A DNA stretch of 64,000 nt, taken from the NCBI GenBank assembly GCA_027605045.1, contig JAQFWX010000009.1, positions 124,001 to 188,000 on the forward strand, read 5' to 3'. A program made the translations under genes and the position numbers. Every line of letters begins with the position of its first letter. The stretch's first letter is position 1. The stretch comes from Phallus indusiatus (Eukaryota > Basidiomycota > Agaricomycetes > Phallales > Phallaceae). The notes beneath the pieces are model-generated. The model was given only the letters and a program-made list of their open reading frames with translations, searched no databases and was not told where the DNA came from. Below, in pieces: positions 37,068-49,900 of the stretch.

Positions 37068-39714
37068 ATGGCCGCACCTACCCAGGTTTTTCCTCCATGG
37101 CTTACGCCTGTACCAATTACTTCACAAGTAAACGGAGCTCCAGTTGTAGAGACGAGCATCTCATTTATTCCCTTGGGGTACTTCGGACCAAGTGTACGCG
37201 GCACATTTCTCTCGTCACTTTGTTCTTTTTTCATTGTCGAGTCTTGTTTTGTTCATAGATACCGCTTGGATCCGATTTCACATTTGGTGGATCAACATTT
37301 CCTCCCAGCATCGAAGTTGGTCCTCCAACTACAACTCCATCCTCTACTTCCCCTTCATCAACTTCTACCTCCGCCTCTATAACATCATCCCCCACTTCAA
37401 CTTCCTCAATACCGTCAACGTCAGCTTCATCAACTGCGTCAACTTCCTTGTCACCATCACAATCGAGCGTTGCAGCAGCAGCCCACTCACGCGGAGTGAG
37501 CAAAGGAACCAAAATTGCCATCGGGCTGTCAATTGGCGTAGTCGTCATTCTTCTTCTCATCCTGTGGTTGGTCGTTCGTAGAAATCGTCGGAGAACGACG
37601 CGCGAACTCCGTGATCCTGTCTCTAGCGGTTGGGCATTCGTTCCCCGTGAAGCAACAGCGATATCGGAAGAACAAACTCGACCTCATCCATTTATACCTC
37701 CTTCTTCTTCTCCAGCTCAACAGTATGTGTATTCAGTACGAGCGAGAGATAGACGTGATCTCGAGGCTTCTGAGCCACTTGCGGGTCCAGCACCCAGAAC
37801 TAGTGGGGGCTCAAGCGGACCTGATGCGGCAGCAGCAGACGGAGTTAATTCCACCACCAGTAACAGGACACATTCGACTATGGCTCCAAGCGCACTGTTT
37901 TACAATTCTCCAAGATCGCATGATACCCCTAGAGAAATGGAAGAAACGGCTCGACAAAGTTCGTCACTTGGTGCTGAGATATCTGACGGAAGTGGGAAAT
38001 ATGCAGCCTTACCGCCGGGAGCCAGTCCACCTCTTTTGCCCACCCGCTCTCGTGCAGGTCCTCTATCTTTCTTTTCTGATGAAGATGCATATATTCCGGG
38101 TGCGATCGCAAGCACGTCACGACACAAAGCTAGGCAACATTCTACTGAAAGTTTGCCATACCCGGAAAGTCCCCCAAGTGAAGTTGATGAAAGCGCAACG
38201 CTTCTTACTGCTCAGCGTGTGGATGCAGGCCGTCAAGTTCCGGTTTCCACGTTAAGTCAACAGAGACACAGTCCTGACAATACAAGAGAAGCTTCCACTT
38301 TCGGAGCCTCATTAATGGGACTTACTCAGTTGACGGGTCTACACAGGCTTAGCTGGTTACGACGATCGTCAAACCAGGCACCAACTGCCTATCGCTATTC
38401 AAGTCCACCTCTAAGCCCTACAGAAGAGATGCAAAGAACCTCTAGCTTCAATAGACTAAGCTTCCATCCTGCATCTCGTCCCCACTCGGCGATTCTGTAC
38501 CCAGGACAAGAATCAAGACCGCCATCTGATTTCAACTACTTCAATCTAGCGGACAACGAGTTGGGATTGAGACCTCCGACTGCGCTATTTTCGACTGGAC
38601 ATAGCAGTGGAAGCCGTTCGGGAGGAAGTGGAAATGGAAGTGGCAGCGCTCGAAGTGGTCCAACTGTCTACCACTCTGCAACGTCTCGATCACACAGTCT
38701 CAATCCGTCGGCTTTAGATTTACCTCAAAGAACTGGCGGACTTGTAGATTTGGGGGATACGGATAATACCGCGCAACCACCTGAAGAGAATACTATCCGC
38801 ACTGTCGACGTGCTTGATATTCCGGTTCCTGAGCCTATCTTGCCTTTCCACCACCACCAAGCTCCTTCATCGCCAGTTAATCTTTTATCGCGAACTCCGT
38901 CTCCACATTTCCCGCCTGGGTTAGTCGCCGTTCCACGATGGGACGCACCAGCTTCGCCATCTCCTGAGCTGGCTGATATTCTTGATTCGGCACCGCCAAG
39001 ATCACCTGCTGAGTGGAGTAGTATGAAAGGCAGACGATCTTCTCCGGACAGCAACTCGCCTGTTCAGCGGGCGGTAGATACCGAGGTACGTTTCCTCCGG
39101 GTGCCATTGGACTTTTGTGTTTGCAGACGAGCTGATTGTGCCCAATTTTTTTTTAGCATACTGTTGAAGTGGCATCAGCATCTTTGGGACCTATGTCCGA
39201 AGAAGCTATCATCGAGCCTTTCTTTTTAGGTTCGCCCGTTACTGCTGGGTTCTCCCTTACACCGCGTGTTTCGTTATACGCCTCATCGGAGCACGTCTCT
39301 CACAACACAGGCTCTCACTCTTCCCGTCCCTCGGAACACACATCCTTCTCGCACGAAACACAGGGATCGCAAAATGATCCACACAGCGACGACGACTACC
39401 ACCCCCCTCCGGTCCAAAGAGCGAGTTTATCCGCTATCGGAGGACACCGTCTAAGACACCGACCATCCGCAGTTGCCGAACGTGTTCTTCCGGCACCTGA
39501 AGAACGAGTCAGCGAAGAAGAGAGAAGTCGAGCGGGTAGTAGACCTGGATCGATTGTGTCGGGACAGACGGCGAGTGAGACGGTTGTTTCGAGAAGCACG
39601 AGTAATCCTGCTGTGCCGCAGGTGGTGGGATCGTTCGATTCCGTAGGTAAAAGCAGTGGTCAAGAAGCTGCGTCGATAGTTGATGTTCTGCAGAGTCATC
39701 TCCGTGAACATTGA
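37068..39714 (+). CDS. Single-pass membrane protein with Ser/Thr-rich stalk and long disordered cytoplasmic tail
   Basis: Exons 37068-37193, 37259-39085 and 39157-39714 encode 835 residues. The first ~75 residues (MAAPTQVFPPWLTPVPITSQ...) precede a Ser/Thr/Pro stalk (PPTTTPSSTSPSSTSTSAS, about residues 75-115) that would be O-glycosylated. One transmembrane helix follows, GTKIAIGLSIGVVVILLLIL (about 122-142), with a WLVVRRNRRRTTR stop-transfer. The remaining ~690 residues are Ser/Pro-rich and predicted disordered, with many SP/TP sites. The layout resembles fungal Mid2/Wsc-type or 'mid2-like' sensors and other Basidiomycota type-I proteins, but no signal peptide is evident and no named domain is recognised, so a sensor role is only inferred. 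The overlapping 214-codon frame at 37611-38255 is a shadow. Confidence 0.75.
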
Positions 39715-40294
39715 GTGAAGAGCGCGCGCTGCGCCATGGTGGAAACGTTATAAATCACCATCTAGTTGGTGATGCGGAATGGATGAGAGGAAGTGGCTTC
39801 TTTCTTCCTCTCCATTCCGTGGCGAAAATGCGGTCCTGATTCCAATTCCAGTGACCACAGCAACGTTTTATTTTTATCCAGATTGTAATACTCCCCCTTT
39901 CCCCATGTTGCAAGCCAGTTTGGTCTCATAAACCAAGGACGCTCTTGTACTTGTGTTTCTTTTTCTGTTCCAATATTTTCGTGTTATTTTTTTCTCTTTT
40001 TCTGGTTCCGTGTTTACGACTACGAAGCCGCGACGAGTTATGATGATAGTGTCATGATCCTTCATGTGATTTTATGTAACGAATTTGTTCATGTAGTTTA
40101 CTTATGTTTTTCTGGTTTTTTTTTTTTCAATATACATATGAGAATAGACATTTTTCTTTGGGAGGCGTATTACATTAAGTGTGCGGATAATGATAGTATA
40201 TCTGACAGTAGACAAACAAAAAGGAAAACTACAGGCGATATGTATGTGTATATGTATATATGTACGACTACCCTTGACTTGGCCCTCCAGTGTT
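39715..40294. other. Convergent 3' spacer
   Basis: T-rich and A-rich tracts suitable for polyadenylation on both strands; no gene recognised. Confidence 0.5.
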
Positions 40295-41201
40295 CTACAT
40301 CTTTCCATCAAGTCTTTGCATTTGTGCGTATTGTCCAATGTCCACTTCCAATAAATCATCTTCTGAATCATCTTCGGGTCCAGGTATAAATATGTCTCCA
40401 ACGTCAAGGGCATATGATGGATGGAGATTCTCCCAGCCCATCTCATGTAGTGTCTCAATCCATTCGGCGGAGCGAAGATGAGGAGGACAAGATCTAATAC
40501 TTGAATAACCAAAACACAAGGGTGGAGAGAGAGCGACAAAAATAATATTATTTGAGGTTAACCATAATCATGAAGCGCATTAAAACAAGAAACATGTGAA
40601 TAGACTTTACTTACTCTTGCATGTGATTCTGATATAAAACCCATCTCTTAAGACTGGGTTCTACACGTCCGGCACACTGGCCACCGACCTGTTTCCGTAC
40701 AAAGGGCTGCCTAAATGGCGACTGTGCCAGTGGAGAGGTTGGTCTCCTTTGGTACGGAGACGGTGGCTTTACGAGTTGTTCGGATGAAAATTCAGATGGT
40801 GATGGTGGAGAGTGAGAGTGCTTATTCAAACCATCGAGAAGAAGAGTAATAAAATTTGCTACATCTATAGTGGAGCTCGATGGTGACAACGCCAACACCG
40901 ACGAGGTCGAGTCATCCGTACAGCCACGATCGCAAGGTGCCATGTCTGCGTTGGTGAAGGCATGGGCTTTGTGCGACGCGTCGGACACGGCTACAACTCG
41001 AGTTCTCTTCGTAATTAACCGTGAAGAAGGGTCATTCTCTCCGTCACGGTATTGGCACTTTCCTGTGCATGCTGGATTCGAGTACGGGTCATAGCTACGT
41101 TTACGTTTAACGACCCGGTGTGGGTCAGTGATAGTGATAGTGTAATTATTGGTTATGGAAGGAAGCGAACTGAAGAGTGTAGGTTCAGAGTGTTTGGGCA
41201 T
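40295..41201 (-). CDS. Hypothetical protein, unrecognised
   Basis: Two exons (41201-40615 and 40499-40295, GTAAGT donor, TTCAAG acceptor) give about 263 residues starting MPKHSEPTLFSSLPSITNNY. The N-terminal half is polar with basic patches (VVKRKRSYDPY, ITKRTRVVAV) and two short Cys pairs (CTGKCQYRDG, CDRGC). The middle is Ser/Pro-rich. The C-terminus holds SLKRWVLYQNHMQD, AEWIETLHEMGWENLHPSYA and an acidic tail DDSEDDLLEVDIGQY. The clean splice and the contrast between ordered blocks and low-complexity spacers support a real gene. The function is unknown; the basic patches are compatible with a nuclear location. Confidence 0.65.
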
Positions 41202-42059
41202 ATTTTTTTTGGGAGCTGAGGCTCTAGAGCCCGGAATTGAGGGAGGAGGGGCGCGGGGAGGGTGGGGTGGCTCGGAAAAAGCGCACGCGACTGAAAAAAA
41301 AAAGAGTGTGGCGAGTTGAGAATTGTGAGGTGATTAGGTCATCAATCAATTTATGGTAACGCGAAGTGCACGTGGTCCCTCCTTTTGTCCAATTCGACGA
41401 CCGGGCGCTTCTCGAGCTTTTTTAGCTATGGGAGGCCTGTGTCCCGCAACTGGCGCACACGATGGACACAGCCATTCCACACCGAGTTTGGTGTCCTTTT
41501 TGAACCTCTGTTTGCAATGTAAAGTGATCTATCCAAGAAGTCCTAAGAACCATTCCGAGTCTCAATTGACCATCAAAGCCTCAGATGTCAAGTTAGGGCA
41601 CTCGAGCCAAACGACGCCATTCACGTCAACTTCTTTCACACCGGCGTTGTTCGTCTGGCATGACCGCGTTGGAAGAGGGTATCAGTCCGTGCCCCTATGC
41701 CTATATCGCACATAAATATACTCGACACAATCATATGTATACTGTGATGAAACGATGCTTAAGGAATGAAATATTGACTAGATAGATGATTTGTATGATG
41801 ATGGTTTTCAATCAAGATCAATCCGTTGCCATTCGCTGAGACACCTAGCGCGCGCAACTCTATTGAAACACAAGTCCCTGAGCGAGAATTGGCTTACCAT
41901 GACCGTATCCATAATCCATATATAAATACTTCCTTTTTGATGCCCAGCGATCCTACCAACGTTATCTTATTCCTTCCACCTCCTGGATAATTTTTGTTCT
42001 CGGTTTCTTCTTTCTCTTCTAACTTATCCTTACTTTACATTTCTTTTTAGTTTTTTATA
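41202..42059. other. Divergent promoter region
   Basis: Between the unknown gene (minus) and the RTA1-like gene (plus). GC-rich purine tract at 41215-41285. A 120-codon plus-strand frame at 41353-41715 lacks domain features and is not called. Pyrimidine-rich leader at 41960-42055. Confidence 0.5.
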
Positions 42060-43760
42060 ATGTGTAAGCAGCATTGTATTTTTTGAATACTTACGGCAGT
42101 TTGGGTCTGATCGGGTTTTCTTTAGCTAAACTTCTTGCACTTCAAAGTGTCCCAGTGAGTTGTTTGTTCTCCTCATCAAAAGAACACTACAACTGAAAGT
42201 TTTCTTCCAGTACATTCCTGAGGAATGGGTTTGCATTGCATTTTTAGTTCTTTTCGGCCTTATAACAGGTTCGACGGCCTTCTTGTTTTTTATTCATCGA
42301 ACGTTCCCACTGAGTTAGGAGAAAACATAATTTAGTGTTTCACGCCTTCCAAGCTACATTCTACCAAACGTGGAGGTTCTCTCTGGCTGTTTTATTAGCG
42401 GGTGGTCTCGAGCTTGCTGGCTGGGGTATTCGCACAACGTTTGCTACGCATCACTCCGACATATCTGCATTTCGCTCACAGTGAGTATGAGGCTGTCGCG
42501 TGCGTGAACTTCTTACTAAAATTAAACCCACCTAGGTACTCTGTTTTGGTGGGTTCTTCTTTATGATTATCTTACCCTCTCGTATACAATTTTGACCACC
42601 CTATGTAGTTTGTCGCACCACTCCCGTTATTCGGTTAGTATCCCTATTCAGGCTCCTTGACAAGCACATGAAACATCACTCAAATGTGTTCCTTAGTGGC
42701 AACATGGGGTACCTTCTTCAGTATCATCCCTAGATTGGGTCGACAATTCACGCGCTCGCATCACTCCCTATGTACGTGTAACCCTAAACTTCTTTATCGT
42801 TGATCATGATGAGTTCAACTGACTACATGTTCTCTCTAGACATTCAGTTGATATGGACTATGGTAAGTCCTGTCGAGTTGAATGGTGTCCTCCTTCATCA
42901 AAAATGTAACTCTCATTTAGTACGCCATCACACTCGTTCTCGAGACAATCGGTGCAGCTGAGGTTTACAACGCGAGCACTATCGGCGGTCGCATCCTCCT
43001 AGCCGGAGCGTTAATATACTTCGGTAAAGCCTTACTCTCCAAATCTTTTTTGATTCCTGGGAACAGCATTGCTAAATCAACTTGATTGATATTATTATTA
43101 TTGCACAGCCTTGTTCCTCGGAAGCAGCGTTCTCGCGATCGACACGTACTCTAAATATGATGCTACAAAAGTTCTTGATGGATTGGAAGAGGTTTACGCT
43201 AGAACACGGAATAACAAACAAGTTCGAGGTTTGTTTATCACAGAGGTGTTGCTTTTCGTCAAGTTCGTCTTGAATTTTTTTGGCACTGCCTTCCTTCCAA
43301 TCATTAATGGCTAACTTTGTTAAAACTAGCACTGTTTACCGAGTTGTTGATGTGGCTCTACTAAACAGGAATAAGATAATGACACAAGAATGGCCTTTGG
43401 GTAAGAAACACCATTTCTAAATCCTGAATTCAAAACCAGAACTAAAACTTTCTTTATCCAGACATCTTCAACGGCCTGTTCATTCTCTTCGCGATGATCA
43501 CACTATCCATCTACCACCCCGGTCAATTCCACAAAGAGCGTTTATCATCCAACGAATCCAACACAGCCTCACCACGCTCCTCACCAAGAATGTCACACAA
43601 ACAACTGCCTCGTATCAACACCAACATCATTTGGAAACCGAGACCGCAGCCAGGTCAACAAGCACCCCCACCGAAACAACAGTCAGATGAAAAGGTCGCG
43701 CCACCGCCCAGTCGCGTTATTTATTCTGGAAACACAAAGACAACCCCTCCCACTCTTTGA
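42060..43760 (+). CDS. RTA1-like lipid-translocating/stress-resistance 7-TM protein
   Basis: Fungal RTA1/RSB1-type integral membrane protein, a family linked to sphingoid-base export and resistance to toxic compounds. About eleven small exons encode hydrophobic segments: IPEEWVCIAFLVLFGLIT, VFHAFQATFYQTWRFSL, GGLELAGWGIRTTF, FVAPLPLF, ATWGTFFSIIPRLG, YAITLVLETIGAAEVYNAST, GRILLAGALIYF, TVYRVVDVALLNRNKIMTQEW and DIFNGLFILFAMITLSIYHP. The order E-x-x-GW-x-R, then YR-x-V-(D/E), ending in a -YHPG block, is characteristic. The tail is polar and Pro-rich. The start appears to be a four-base exon (ATGT, 42060-42063) followed by GTAAGC and spliced at 42126 to give MSKLLALQSVP. No other in-frame ATG is nearby. 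The stop is at 43760. Confidence 0.78.
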
Positions 43761-44287
43761 TATATTATTATGTATACGGTTGGCCTTTATACTGTTTCTT
43801 TTTAAAAGAAATAAAATTCAAAAAAAAAACTCGAACTTGATTATTTTTTTTCTGAACACGTTTTGACTAAGACGACCGAACTTCAAACAGTGAGCACATA
43901 AACTGGGCATATTAGCATATATATATGTTCATTGCGTATAACACCCTGTACTTGTTGGATAACACTGGATCAACATGAAACCGAAAACAATAACAATGCT
44001 GCAGAAGATGGAGGAGGGGGATAAAACATGGCAAATATGGACAATAATAAAAAATGAGATATATATGCAGGTGAATAAGAAAAAAATCTACTAGGGCAGG
44101 CCCGACAGAAATAAAAAAGTAGAGGGGAAAAATAATAGTCCTATATACGTATGACAAACAAAAACATAAATTTACACCGTTTTAAAAAAAATAGACATAC
44201 AGCTGTGTGGAAAAAAATGTAAACTGCAAAAACAAAATCAATAATGTGTGCGTGGAGTGGTGAATCCAAAATTGTTATGAAAATTGT
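43761..44287. other. Convergent 3' spacer
   Basis: Very AT-rich (A runs at 43820, 44185) with no gene recognised. Confidence 0.5.
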
Positions 44288-46505
44288 TCAGCAACGGAAA
44301 GCGTCGACTCTGCTACACGCAGTCGTCGGAGTAGGCGGTGGACCCAAAATACGAGCCCGACGTCGCCCCTCCCTCTGAAGCGAAGAAACACGAGGAGTAG
44401 ACGAAAGGGGTATCAGGTTTGACATTAAAGTTAATGTCGATGGAGTACTTATCGACTCCTCTGGCGGGAATACGAACAAAGTTTGAGTTTGCGACGGCGT
44501 CTGTGCGAGCTTCAACGAAGATGACGACGACGAAGGTCTTACGACGTTGAAAGGCTCTCTGGGCAGGAGAAGTGGTGCCGGTGATGGACGAACGCGCTTT
44601 TTCGGTTCAGGTGCATGATCTGCTGAAGTTGGCGTCTGGCTAATGTTGCTCGTGTTGACAGGAGATGGAGGAACTGGGGGTAGGCTAGGCGTAGCTTTCT
44701 TCCTTTGAAATCTATAAGAGGAATACGGTCGGTTGGTATTATTATGTTTGGGAAAGGGGAAAGCGTCGAACGACGTCTTGAAGTGACTTGCCGACGGGGG
44801 AGGTGCGAGTGCAAAAGAGTTTTTAAATACGGGGGCGGACGGGGAGGAGGATGACTAGAGTAAAGCCCGAAGAAGAAGAAAACAAGCTTTCCTTATGGTT
44901 TACATCCGTACTACTAGTCGTAAGAGACGAGTTGTCAACCGAAAATTCCGTGTCAGTGATGTTTTCTTCATCCTCTTCCATAAGGTCCTCGCTGAGGATA
45001 CTATTATGATTCGTAAAATTGCTAGCAACCGAGCCTGCGCGGCTGCGAACAGCACCGGTTCCAAACCGACTTTTCCAAGCAACACCTGGAGCCGAGAACG
45101 CTGAAGAGGCGGTGGAGATGTTAGACGTCTCAGAGAGTCTGCGGGACTCGATACGTTGCTCCATTTCTAAATCAAGTGCTCGGGCTTCGCGCATAAAGAG
45201 ATTATCCGAATCTTGTTCATCTCTATGCTCTGCGACCTCGTCCATTGCCTGCCTTCGACGTCCCCATTCAGCCTCTTCCGAGGCAATCTGGGATGACCTG
45301 TCCGAAACTGTCGGAGAACGGTTACCAATATTCAATAATCGTTCGTATTCCAGTAGTTGATACATTAGCCTAATTTGATACCCCAATCACAATTCAACAC
45401 AGCAGCAACACAAGGAATTACGTACGACATATTGGGACCAACCCATTTGCTTTTTTCCTTGACAAAGGCATAGGATGCTTGACACGTGACAGTTAGCCGC
45501 CGTCGGATCACCGGGTAAAAAAACAAAGCTCACCATGCATACCACCACTTTTCAGTGCGTGCACCTCCGGAGGGACTCCTGGAGAGTTTGAATGAGCAGC
45601 GCGCATCACCAATGCGATGACCATGGTCGCTGAACGAGAAACACCGCACTGACAGCTAATGGGGGAAAGGGAGGTGAGAACATAACCGAAGGCACAGTCT
45701 TCCGGAAAACAATCATCGCTTACTGAATGAGAACACTGTCACCTCGGCTCAAAGAAGCATCAACGAAGTTCATTCCCTCGACAAATCCATTGTTTACTAG
45801 GTCAGTTTGTCCGTGGGACCACGGAAGTCTGAGATAATGCATGGATGGACGTCCACTGGGGATATGAGGTGGCACATAAGTCGAGTCTACTTCCAAATGG
45901 AATTTGGTCGATAGATTGGGTGTAGACACAGTCGACCTAAGGCTTGATTCGGGCAAAGACGTATAAGGAGGTGCTACTTCTTTTGCAACATTGAGAACGG
46001 CTCGAATTCCTTTTTCAACTAAAGACTTCCAGTCACGAGCATGATCTTCTGTCCCGATCCATATTCCAGGCAACACCTCGACAGGACCGTCAGGATAAGG
46101 AGCACTTGGAGAAGTTTCCTCGTCTCTTCTAAGAGCTGAGGATACGTTGGGTAATGACACGATCGAAGATCTTCTCCGTGACGGAACCCCGTGAGGAGTG
46201 TTCGGGACGGCGAATGGAGATTCAGAACCACTTAATGATGTCGAAGAATCGTTGGATTGAGTGTGGATGGTTAATGAGAGCTTCTTCCTATTGCGAGTCA
46301 ATAGAGGTTGAATGGGAGGAGGGTTGACAGAGTCGGCTTCTGACTGGTCTGAGAGTGCCGAAGACGGTGTCTCTGTATCTTGTACAACGGTAGTCGGTGG
46401 AAAGTCATGGGATTGATTTATTTGAAGAGAAGGAGGAAGAGTCCTTCTCTTGAGAGGCGTTTTCTGGGTGGTTTGAATGGAGAGTGGACGATGAAGCGCG
46501 GGCAT
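44288..46505 (-). CDS. Dual-specificity MAP-kinase phosphatase, Msg5/Pmp1-like
   Basis: Dephosphorylates phospho-Thr/Tyr of MAP kinases; the family acts in cell-wall integrity and pheromone signalling. The start ATG is at 46505 (MPALHRPLSIQ). The N-terminal ~130 residues are Ser/Pro-rich, then EVLPGIWIGTEDHARDWKSL and AVLNVAKEV (45960-46080) open the DSP domain. MHYLRLPWSHGQTDL leads to the catalytic loop, split by an intron at about 45720: VLIH joins CQCGVSRSATMVIALVMR, giving the HCx5RS signature with nucleophilic Cys. SYAFVKEKSKWVGPNMS follows. A long disordered tail (44288-45370) with an acidic stretch DLMEEDEENITDTEF ends DAFRC. HCQCGVSRSA is typical of the Msg5/Pmp1 group. A splice acceptor just upstream of the chosen ATG (46521) leaves an extra 5' exon possible. 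Confidence 0.83.
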
Positions 46506-46946
46506 CCTTGGCACGACCTGCGTGATAGAACAAATTGTTTATAAAAAAAGAAACAAGGAAGAAAATAATAGAGGGTTAATAAAAGTAAAAAGTGGGGGAG
46601 AAGAAGAAAAATAAGAAAAAAACGATATTTGCAGATGGTGGAAGAGGATAAAAGGAAGACGCACAGTTTAGACGCCCGCATTCGGTTCTATTGACAGCAC
46701 TGCAGTCCTCAGGCTCAGGCGCGGAACAATTGTGATGCAATCAAGCTTTAAAAAAGGGAGGGTATAAATCATCATAATAATATTAAATCCATATGTAAAT
46801 TGATTGTTGTCCGAACAAAAAAACAAATGATATCCCTTGTCATGATCACAGGAAAGGAAAAGAAAAAACGTGAAATAAATTTTGTATTTTTTGGTCATAA
46901 CCCAGCTGATGTATATCATATTATCTCCAGCGTGTCTTTTTGTTTA
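46506..46946. other. Intergenic spacer
   Basis: Promoter of the phosphatase and 3' end of the coiled-coil gene, AT-rich. Open frames here lack recognisable features. Confidence 0.5.
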
Positions 46947-49900
46947 CTAATCTGTATCGTTCACTTGCTGCATCGCCTTAAGGTGCTCGACTTCTTGCTT
47001 CAGCCTGGTGGATACAGATAGTTAGACACGAATATGAAATATATCAGAGATGAAATTAAAAAGGTCCGGAAGGTACTCCAAGGTAATAAAGATAGCCTAA
47101 TCCAAAACATGCTGATAAGATGAAAGTTCGAATGCGGACGTACTGCTTGAGCTCATCCTCCATATCCTCTGCCGAATTCTCTGTAAACGTCAACTCCATC
47201 TGAAGTCGCTCCGCGTGTGCGCGTTGTTCTTCCGCGGTCGCCGTGGCAGCTTCGAGTTTCTCGGCTAACGTCTTCACTGCCTCGGCGTGTGCTGACTCCA
47301 TTTCATACAATTTCAAGTTATGCGCCTCGTGCATTCGCTGCAACTCCTCTTTAGTAACCGTCGTTGCATTCCCGTTAGCCTCTTTACGAGGCGTCGCGGG
47401 TGCAATTGAGGTCGTAGTATCTGCCACGGAGGCTTTCAAAGTTGCGAGCTCAACTTCTAATTCGGAAATACGCGCAGCCAACTCTTCGCGATCTCTCTTA
47501 AATGAAGCCTCTTTCTCGGTTTGGATCTCCTTAAGTTTGATCACTTCTTCAGTATGCCCCTTTGCAGCCTCCTCAAGCTCGGTTTGATGATTGAGCATTA
47601 TTTGCTGGAATGATTCCTTGAATGCAGTGAAGTCCTCCGTTCGACTAGCCAATTCGGCTTTCACATTTTCGAGCTCTTGTGATACCCGCTCCTTCTCGGC
47701 ATTCTCAGTCAAAGCTACTTTAGTAGCCGCGAGCTCGGCTTCTTTCTCTTCGAGCTGAGTTCGGAGAGCGGTTTCCAATGTGGCTGAACTTTCTAAACTA
47801 GCCTTCGCCTTGGCGAGATCTTCACGGGTCACTTTCAGGTCTAGGGTTAACGTCGTAAGATGCTTCTCCAACGCTCCAACCTCATTCTGCAAGGTCTCCT
47901 CGTGTATGGCTTTCATATCATCCAGTGATGTCTGATGGGCTTGTCGTAGCTGTTCAATGGTGCTCTGTGATTGCAGACGGAGGGTCTGGAGCTCCTGGGT
48001 ATGGGTTTCGCCTGCCTCGTTCTAAATTTAATGGCAATGAGTGGAGTGATGCTCCATATATAGACAAACTCTATCAACACACCTTTGCGTTCTGAAAGGC
48101 CTCCTCCAGTAATTCGGCATGTTTGGCTTTCGCTTCCTCAAGTTGTTTCTCGTATTTGGCCTCTTGGCCCTGAGTACCCGGAATAAGTATTGTATAACAA
48201 ATTAGAAAACAACACCCGAGAAATAAATCACCTCCAAATCTTCCTTGATCCGACGTAACTCCTCCGAAGTGACTAAATTAGCCTCCTCATGCATCTGCTG
48301 AATCTTAACCAGCTCCAAGGCATGCGCTTCTTCTTTAGCCGCTAGAGCAGCCTGCATGGCATCTCGATCACCCAATGTCTCTGCTAATTGAGCCTCAAGG
48401 CTACTCAATTTGGCAAGCAACGCCTTGTGTTCCTCGTCCTTCACTTCGCCGGCTGCGATAGCAGTCTCAATGGACTCTTTAGCGATATCCAGCTCCTTCT
48501 CGAGATTCGCCAGATGAACCGAGATTTTGGCTTTCTCGTCCGTTTCTTTCTCAATGCTCTCCCTCAACTCGAGCGCTTCAACTTCGGATTCGGCAAGCTT
48601 AGACTCGATCTCCTCTTTCGCTTTCTTTAAGGCATCGATCTCAGCGGATAAAGCAGCAGATTTCTCGGTTTCGGATTGAAGATTTTCAGAGTGACGTCCC
48701 GCCTCTTCTTGAGCATTCGCGTGAGCCTCGCGAAGAGATGCGAGTTCATCGTTTATGGCTTTGAGAGATGCCTGAGCTTCAGCCAGCTGCTCCTGACTCT
48801 TCGTATTAGAATCGTCCAATGCCTTATCGTGAGCATCTCGTGCAGCGGTCAACGCTTCTTTAGCACCGATCAGCTCGGCCTCGACGGATTTAATTTGCTC
48901 TTGAAGAGTATTGAACTCATTGAGTTGAGTCGATTGTGAATCTACCGCTGATTTCAGCTGCAAAATTTGGCATAAGCTATGAGTAAACAAAGAATCATTC
49001 CCTAGAAAATGTTTCGACTAACCTCTTCACGAACGCGAGTCAATTCAGCATCGGTTGATTCCTTCTCGTTCTTGATCAACTCCAAACGCTCCGAGATTTG
49101 TTTGAGCTCAGACTCGAGAACAACAGTTGATTCTTCAAGAGTCTTTATGCGTTCTTTCTTCTCGTCCCGATCGGCTTGAACGGTTACCAGTTCAGCTGTA
49201 ACGCTTTCAATGGTCTCTTCAAGACTCTTGACTTTTCCTTTGAGTTCTTGAACTTCCTCGTTGACTTCGTGAATAGTGGTCGTGGCTTTGCCAGGAGTGG
49301 GTGCGGTCGAAAGTTTAGTGGAAGAGAGACTAGAGCGAGTAGATACTGTTTTCTTTGGAAGGACACCCTCAGTTACAGAGGCACGCGGTCTAGCCGCGGG
49401 ACTAGATCCTGCAGGGTCTGCTGTACTCGAAGCGGGAGAGACGACAGACGCTCTGGGAGGTCCAGACGTAGTCGCAGAGGTTGGTCCTCTGCTCACAGAG
49501 CTAACAGAGGGGGGACGGGAAGAGGAAGGTCTAGCAAGACTGGAAGAAGAAGTTGTGCTAGGAGCAATGGAAGCGCGTCGAGAATGGGATAAGCTGGCCG
49601 TTGCATGAGTTGAAGATGATTTTGCAACAGATATGGTTGGTTTGACAAGATTTTGAATGGGAGAAGTGACTGGCTTCCTGTCAGAGGTGGAAGAAGAAGC
49701 GGTCCTCGCAGCCGTGGTTGATGGTGGAGCAGGCTTGGCTGCTACGGAAGGTTTGTTAGCTGTGGACGTGCTCGTTGAAGAGCTCAGTGGCTGGAGTTGT
49801 AAGAGATTTTGAAAAAAAGTAGTAGCAAATGCAGCAATCATGTCTAACCTTCTTAGATGCAAGAGGAGACGGCTTTGCGGGGGAAGTCGCCTCTGACTTT

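Noticed and set aside
37611..38255. 214-codon frame overlapping the single-pass membrane protein
   Set aside because: Shadow frame of the 593-codon exon, which carries the TM helix and Ser/Pro tail.
41353..41715. 120-codon plus-strand frame
   Set aside because: No family features and it lies in the expected divergent promoter region.
46418..46681. Possible extra 5' exon of the phosphatase (MRASKL...)
   Set aside because: Splicing its candidate donor to the acceptor at 46521 gives the wrong frame, so the first in-frame ATG at 46505 was kept.
47243..49608. Antisense frames opposite the coiled-coil gene
   Set aside because: Mirror effect of Glu/Ala/Lys/Ser codon repetition; compositions (Ser/Arg/Phe-rich) are typical shadows.
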